Positions 48,094 to 50,675 of a stretch of 50,675 nt of DNA are shown piece after piece. A model generated the notes under the pieces. The model saw nothing but the letters and a program-made list of their open reading frames with translations. It did not search any database and had not been told where the DNA came from. The position numbers and the translations under genes are program-made. Position 1 is the stretch's first letter, and each line of letters starts with the position of its first letter. Source of the DNA: an uncultured Marmoricola sp. (GTDB taxonomy: Bacteria > Actinomycetota > Actinomycetes > Propionibacteriales > Nocardioidaceae); NCBI GenBank assembly GCA_937868075.1, contig CALMLL010000083.1:1-50675 (forward strand), read 5' to 3'.

Positions 48094-49344
48094 GTGACCG
48101 CCGTCGACCTGGACCTGCCCGCAGCCCAACGGCACACAGTCCGGACCCTGGTCGGGTCGCAGGCGATCGGTGCTCTAGCGATCACGATCGGGATCGCCAC
48201 CGCCTCGTTGTTGGCACGCGACATCTCCGGCAGCGAGACACAGGCCGGTCTGGCTCAGACCTTCCAGGTCTTCGGCCAGTCGCTGGGCGCTTGGATCCTG
48301 GCTCGGGTCATGACCCAACACGGCCGCCGAATCGGATTGGTGGCCGGCTATCTGCTCGGCGGGCTCGGCGGGATCCTGGCGGTCGTGGCCGGTGTGATCG
48401 GCTCGATGCCACTGTTGCTTCTCGGTGCCGGACTCCTAGGGATGACCTCGGCCTCCAACTACGCCGCCCGCTACGCCGCCACTGATCTGGCTACCCCGGA
48501 CACGCGAGCCCGGGCGCTGTCGGTGGTGGTGTGGGCCAGCACCGTCGGCGCCGTTCTGGGGCCCAACCTCACCGGGCCGTCAACTGCGGTAGCCCGGGCG
48601 ATCGGGGTTCCGGTGCTCACCGGCCCCTTCGTCCTCGGTGCGATCGCGATGATCGCGGCCGCCGCCATGTTGTGGTTCCGACTGCGCCCCGACCCGCTGC
48701 TCCTGGCTCGCGAAGCAGCCGGACATGAGGCCGCCGACCCGCACGGAACGTCCTGGTCACGGGTGACCGACGTGCTTCGGGAGCGGCCGATCGTCGCGCT
48801 CGCGATGGCAGGGCTGGCCGGAGCGCACGCGGTGATGGTCTCGGTGATGGTGATGACCCCGCTGCACATGGAGCACGGCGGCGCCCACCTCGAAGTCATC
48901 GGTCTGGTGATCAGCATCCACGTGCTCGGCATGTTCGCCTTCGCCCCTGTGGTGGGTTGGGCGGCCGACCGTTGGGGTCGCGCCCGGGTACTCATGGCCG
49001 GGGGCGTCGTGCTACTCGCCGCCGCCGCCTTCGCCGGGCATTCACCGATGGGCGCCTCGCACGACATCGTCATCGGCCTCTTCCTGCTTGGTCTCGGCTG
49101 GTCGATGGCAACGGTGGCCTCCTCGACCCTTGTTGCCGAGCACGTGCCGTTGAGTGCTCGCACCGACGTCCAGGGCGCGGCCGACGTCGTCATGGGTCTG
49201 GCTGCCGCGATCGGTGGCGGACTCTCCGGGGTGATCGTGGGTTCTTTCAGTTTCGCCTGGCTCTCTGCAGGGGCCGGAATCATCGCGGTGTTGGTCGCTG
49301 GTGCGGGTGCGATCGCCTCTCGGCGTACGCCGGCGACACGCTGA
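48094..49344 (+). CDS. MFS transporter
   Basis: A 416-residue major-facilitator protein with about twelve hydrophobic segments, the central loop [18 protein letters not shown] matching the MFS A-motif, and a companion [16 protein letters not shown] in the first half. The substrate is unknown; a drug-efflux role is possible. I chose the GTG at 48094 because CAAGAT lies 7 bases upstream; an in-frame ATG at 48085 is an equally simple start. The 176-base gap to recA follows. Confidence 0.87.
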   Translation: MTAVDLDLPAAQRHTVRTLVGSQAIGALAITIGIATASLLARDISGSETQAGLAQTFQVFGQSLGAWILARVMTQHGRRIGLVAGYLLGGLGGILAVVAGVIGSMPLLLLGAGLLGMTSASNYAARYAATDLATPDTRARALSVVVWASTVGAVLGPNLTGPSTAVARAIGVPVLTGPFVLGAIAMIAAAAMLWFRLRPDPLLLAREAAGHEAADPHGTSWSRVTDVLRERPIVALAMAGLAGAHAVMVSVMVMTPLHMEHGGAHLEVIGLVISIHVLGMFAFAPVVGWAADRWGRARVLMAGGVVLLAAAAFAGHSPMGASHDIVIGLFLLGLGWSMATVASSTLVAEHVPLSARTDVQGAADVVMGLAAAIGGGLSGVIVGSFSFAWLSAGAGIIAVLVAGAGAIASRRTPATR

Positions 49345-49359
49345 GTGTTCTTGGCTCAC

Positions 49360-49375
49360 TCGAACACCTGTTCGG
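49360..49375. promoter_or_regulatory. SOS box (LexA operator) of recA
   Basis: TCGAACACCTGTTCGG matches the Gram-positive/actinobacterial LexA consensus CGAAC-N4-GTTCG exactly in both half-sites. TTGGCT at 49351 and TGTAAG at 49376 are the possible -35 and -10 around it. Confidence 0.88.
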
Positions 49376-49459
49376 TGTAAGTTCGCATCCACAAGCGAAC
49401 CGGAGCTCACCACGATCCACAACCTCAGTCGAACTCGAGATTGTGTCGGTGCCTCCACC

Positions 49460-49465
49460 TAGCGT
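49460..49465 (+). promoter_or_regulatory. Possible second, LexA-independent recA promoter
   Basis: TAGCGT lies 55 bases before the annotated recA ATG and 10 bases before an in-frame ATG at 49476. Mycobacterial recA also has two promoters, only one of them under LexA. Confidence 0.4.
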
Positions 49466-49520
49466 CGTCCACATCATGAAGAAGCGATCCCAGCACCCGC
49501 CCACAGACAGGACCAAGACG

Positions 49521-50585
49521 ATGGCTGCAGCCGCCAACGACCGCGACAAGGCACTCGACGTCGCACTCGGCAATATCGAGAAGCAGTTCGGCAAGGGCTC
49601 GGTGATGCGCCTGGGCGATGAGACCCGTGCGCCGCTGGAGATCATCCCGACCGGATCGATCGCTCTCGACGTCGCTCTGGGGATCGGCGGGCTGCCCCGC
49701 GGTCGCGTCGTGGAGATCTATGGGCCGGAGTCCTCGGGCAAGACGACCGTCGCCCTCCACGCGGTCGCCAGCGCCCAGCGCGCCGGGGGCATCGTGGCGT
49801 TCATCGACGCCGAGCACGCCCTCGACCCCGACTACGCCAAGAACCTCGGCGTCGACACCGACGCCCTCCTGGTCTCCCAACCCGACTCCGGTGAGCAGGC
49901 CCTCGAGATCGCCGACATGCTGGTTCGCTCCGGCGCCCTCGACCTGATCGTGATCGACTCCGTGGCCGCACTTGTGCCCCGTGCCGAGATCGAGGGGGAG
50001 ATGGGCGACAGCCACGTCGGGCTCCAGGCCCGGTTGATGAGCCAGGCGCTGCGCAAGATGACCGGCGCGCTCAACCAGTCCGGCACCACGGCCATCTTCA
50101 TCAACCAGTTGCGCGAGAAGATCGGGGTGATGTTCGGTTCGCCCGAGACCACCACCGGTGGTCGCGCGTTGAAGTTCTACTCCTCGGTGCGTCTGGACGT
50201 GCGCCGCATCGAGACCCTCAAAGACGGCCAGGACATGGTCGGCAACCGCACCCGGGTCAAGGTCGTGAAGAACAAAGTGGCCCCGCCCTTCAAGCAGGCC
50301 GAGTTCGACATCATGTACGGCAAGGGAATCTCTCGCGAGGGCAGCCTGATCGACGTGGGCGTCGAGGCGGGCCTGATCCGCAAGGCCGGAGCTTGGTACA
50401 CCTACGAGGGCGACCAACTCGGCCAGGGCAAGGAGAACGCGCGCACCTTCCTCCAAGACAACCCCGACCTCGCCAACGAACTGGAGAAGCGGATCTTGGA
50501 GAAGCTCGGTGTCGGCCCGGTGGTCGACAAGCCGGCCGACCCGTTCAACGATGGGTCTGTAGACCCCGACGGCATCGACTTCTAA
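49521..50585 (+). CDS. recA: Recombinase RecA
   Basis: A 354-residue strand-exchange ATPase that also triggers LexA self-cleavage. The RecA start segment [14 protein letters not shown], Walker [10 protein letters not shown] (68-76), the [17 protein letters not shown] loop, Walker [13 protein letters not shown] and the L2 region [20 protein letters not shown] are all visible. There is no intein. The start at 49521 fits family alignments; the ATG at 49476 would add 15 residues. Its SOS box is upstream. recX usually follows but is not visible before the window ends. Confidence 0.97.
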   Translation: MAAAANDRDKALDVALGNIEKQFGKGSVMRLGDETRAPLEIIPTGSIALDVALGIGGLPRGRVVEIYGPESSGKTTVALHAVASAQRAGGIVAFIDAEHALDPDYAKNLGVDTDALLVSQPDSGEQALEIADMLVRSGALDLIVIDSVAALVPRAEIEGEMGDSHVGLQARLMSQALRKMTGALNQSGTTAIFINQLREKIGVMFGSPETTTGGRALKFYSSVRLDVRRIETLKDGQDMVGNRTRVKVVKNKVAPPFKQAEFDIMYGKGISREGSLIDVGVEAGLIRKAGAWYTYEGDQLGQGKENARTFLQDNPDLANELEKRILEKLGVGPVVDKPADPFNDGSVDPDGIDF

Positions 50586-50626
50586 CCCCAGCGACGTGAA
50601 ACCGGCGCCCTGGCTTCGTTGTCGCC

Positions 50627-50657
50627 CCCTCGCAGTGCCTCTGCACAGCTTCGAGGG
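50627..50657 (+). terminator. Compound hairpin downstream of recA
   Basis: CCCTCG (50627-50632) pairs with CGAGGG (50652-50657), enclosing a smaller stem GTGC-CTCT-GCAC (50635-50646). It may end or attenuate the recA transcript before a downstream gene outside the window. Confidence 0.4.
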
Positions 50658-50675
50658 CTCCGCCTTGCCATCGCG

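Noticed and set aside
49381..49400. A second SOS box before recA
   Set aside because: The half-sites GTTCGC and GCGAAC are in the reverse order and eight bases apart, so they do not match the LexA consensus CGAAC-N4-GTTCG.
49521..50585. Intein within recA, as in some mycobacteria
   Set aside because: The 354-residue length and uninterrupted core motifs leave no room for one.

Overview
The window is about 50.7 kb of high-GC DNA with dense, often overlapping genes, frequent GTG starts and a typical actinobacterial gene set: an F420-dependent LLM oxidoreductase, a ChoD-type GMC oxidoreductase, Lhr next to a Nei2-type glycosylase, DUF3046 near recA, and a LexA box of the CGAAC-N4-GTTCG type. A member of the Propionibacteriales (Nocardioidaceae-like) fits best, but the genus is an inference. 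I found no tRNA or rRNA gene, insertion sequence, integrase, CRISPR array or phage gene. The window looks like ordinary core chromosome.

Layout. 1-5456: the 5' part of an aminopeptidase N gene (cut by the window edge), then divergently L25 (rplY) and pth, a CysQ-type phosphatase, a HAD hydrolase, a YdeI-family protein and a stand-alone LigD-type polymerase domain. 5489-11554: gabD2, choD, guaA and a CtlX-type hydrolase. 11634-14681: a P450, a TetR regulator with two matching operator palindromes, and an SDR-type oxidoreductase. 14682-22600: a ROK repressor divergent from an XylFGH-like ABC transporter, then a MalEFG-like ABC transporter. Both transporter operons end in closely related large palindromes. 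22659-28485: acyl-CoA dehydrogenase, LLM oxidoreductase, a Baeyer-Villiger-type monooxygenase and an MMPL transporter, which reads as a lipid or terpenoid/steroid degradation and export neighbourhood.

28552-35727: a YbaK-type deacylase, a repeat-rich gap, a glycerophosphodiesterase, and then an envelope-stress block. In that block a fused MFS/spermidine-synthase-like protein, a PspC protein, a small membrane protein and a PspC/LiaF-like protein run on the minus strand, divergent from a PspC-sensor kinase and its LuxR-type regulator. 35735-42482: an unrecognised protein, a Nei2-type glycosylase, DUF3054 and Lhr on the minus strand, probably a DNA-repair operon. 42584-50585: a NodIJ/DrrAB-like exporter, a MOSC protein, a 13-codon leader ORF coupled to DUF3046, a secreted 5'-nucleotidase, an MFS transporter, and recA with an SOS box.

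Points most worth a second look: (1) many solitary or operon-first genes carry a -10-like xANNNT hexamer 6-8 bases before the start codon, which predicts widespread leaderless transcripts; (2) the octamer CGGCGTAC/GTACGCCG occurs at 32 or more places, several times more than base composition predicts; (3) related 42-50 bp palindromes follow the two sugar-transporter operons; (4) the rplY leader combines a terminator-like hairpin with a four-copy tandem repeat; (5) there are twin TetR operators 52 bp apart; (6) a leaderless 13-codon ORF is coupled to DUF3046; (7) an unknown 341-residue protein lies next to the nei2/lhr operon.
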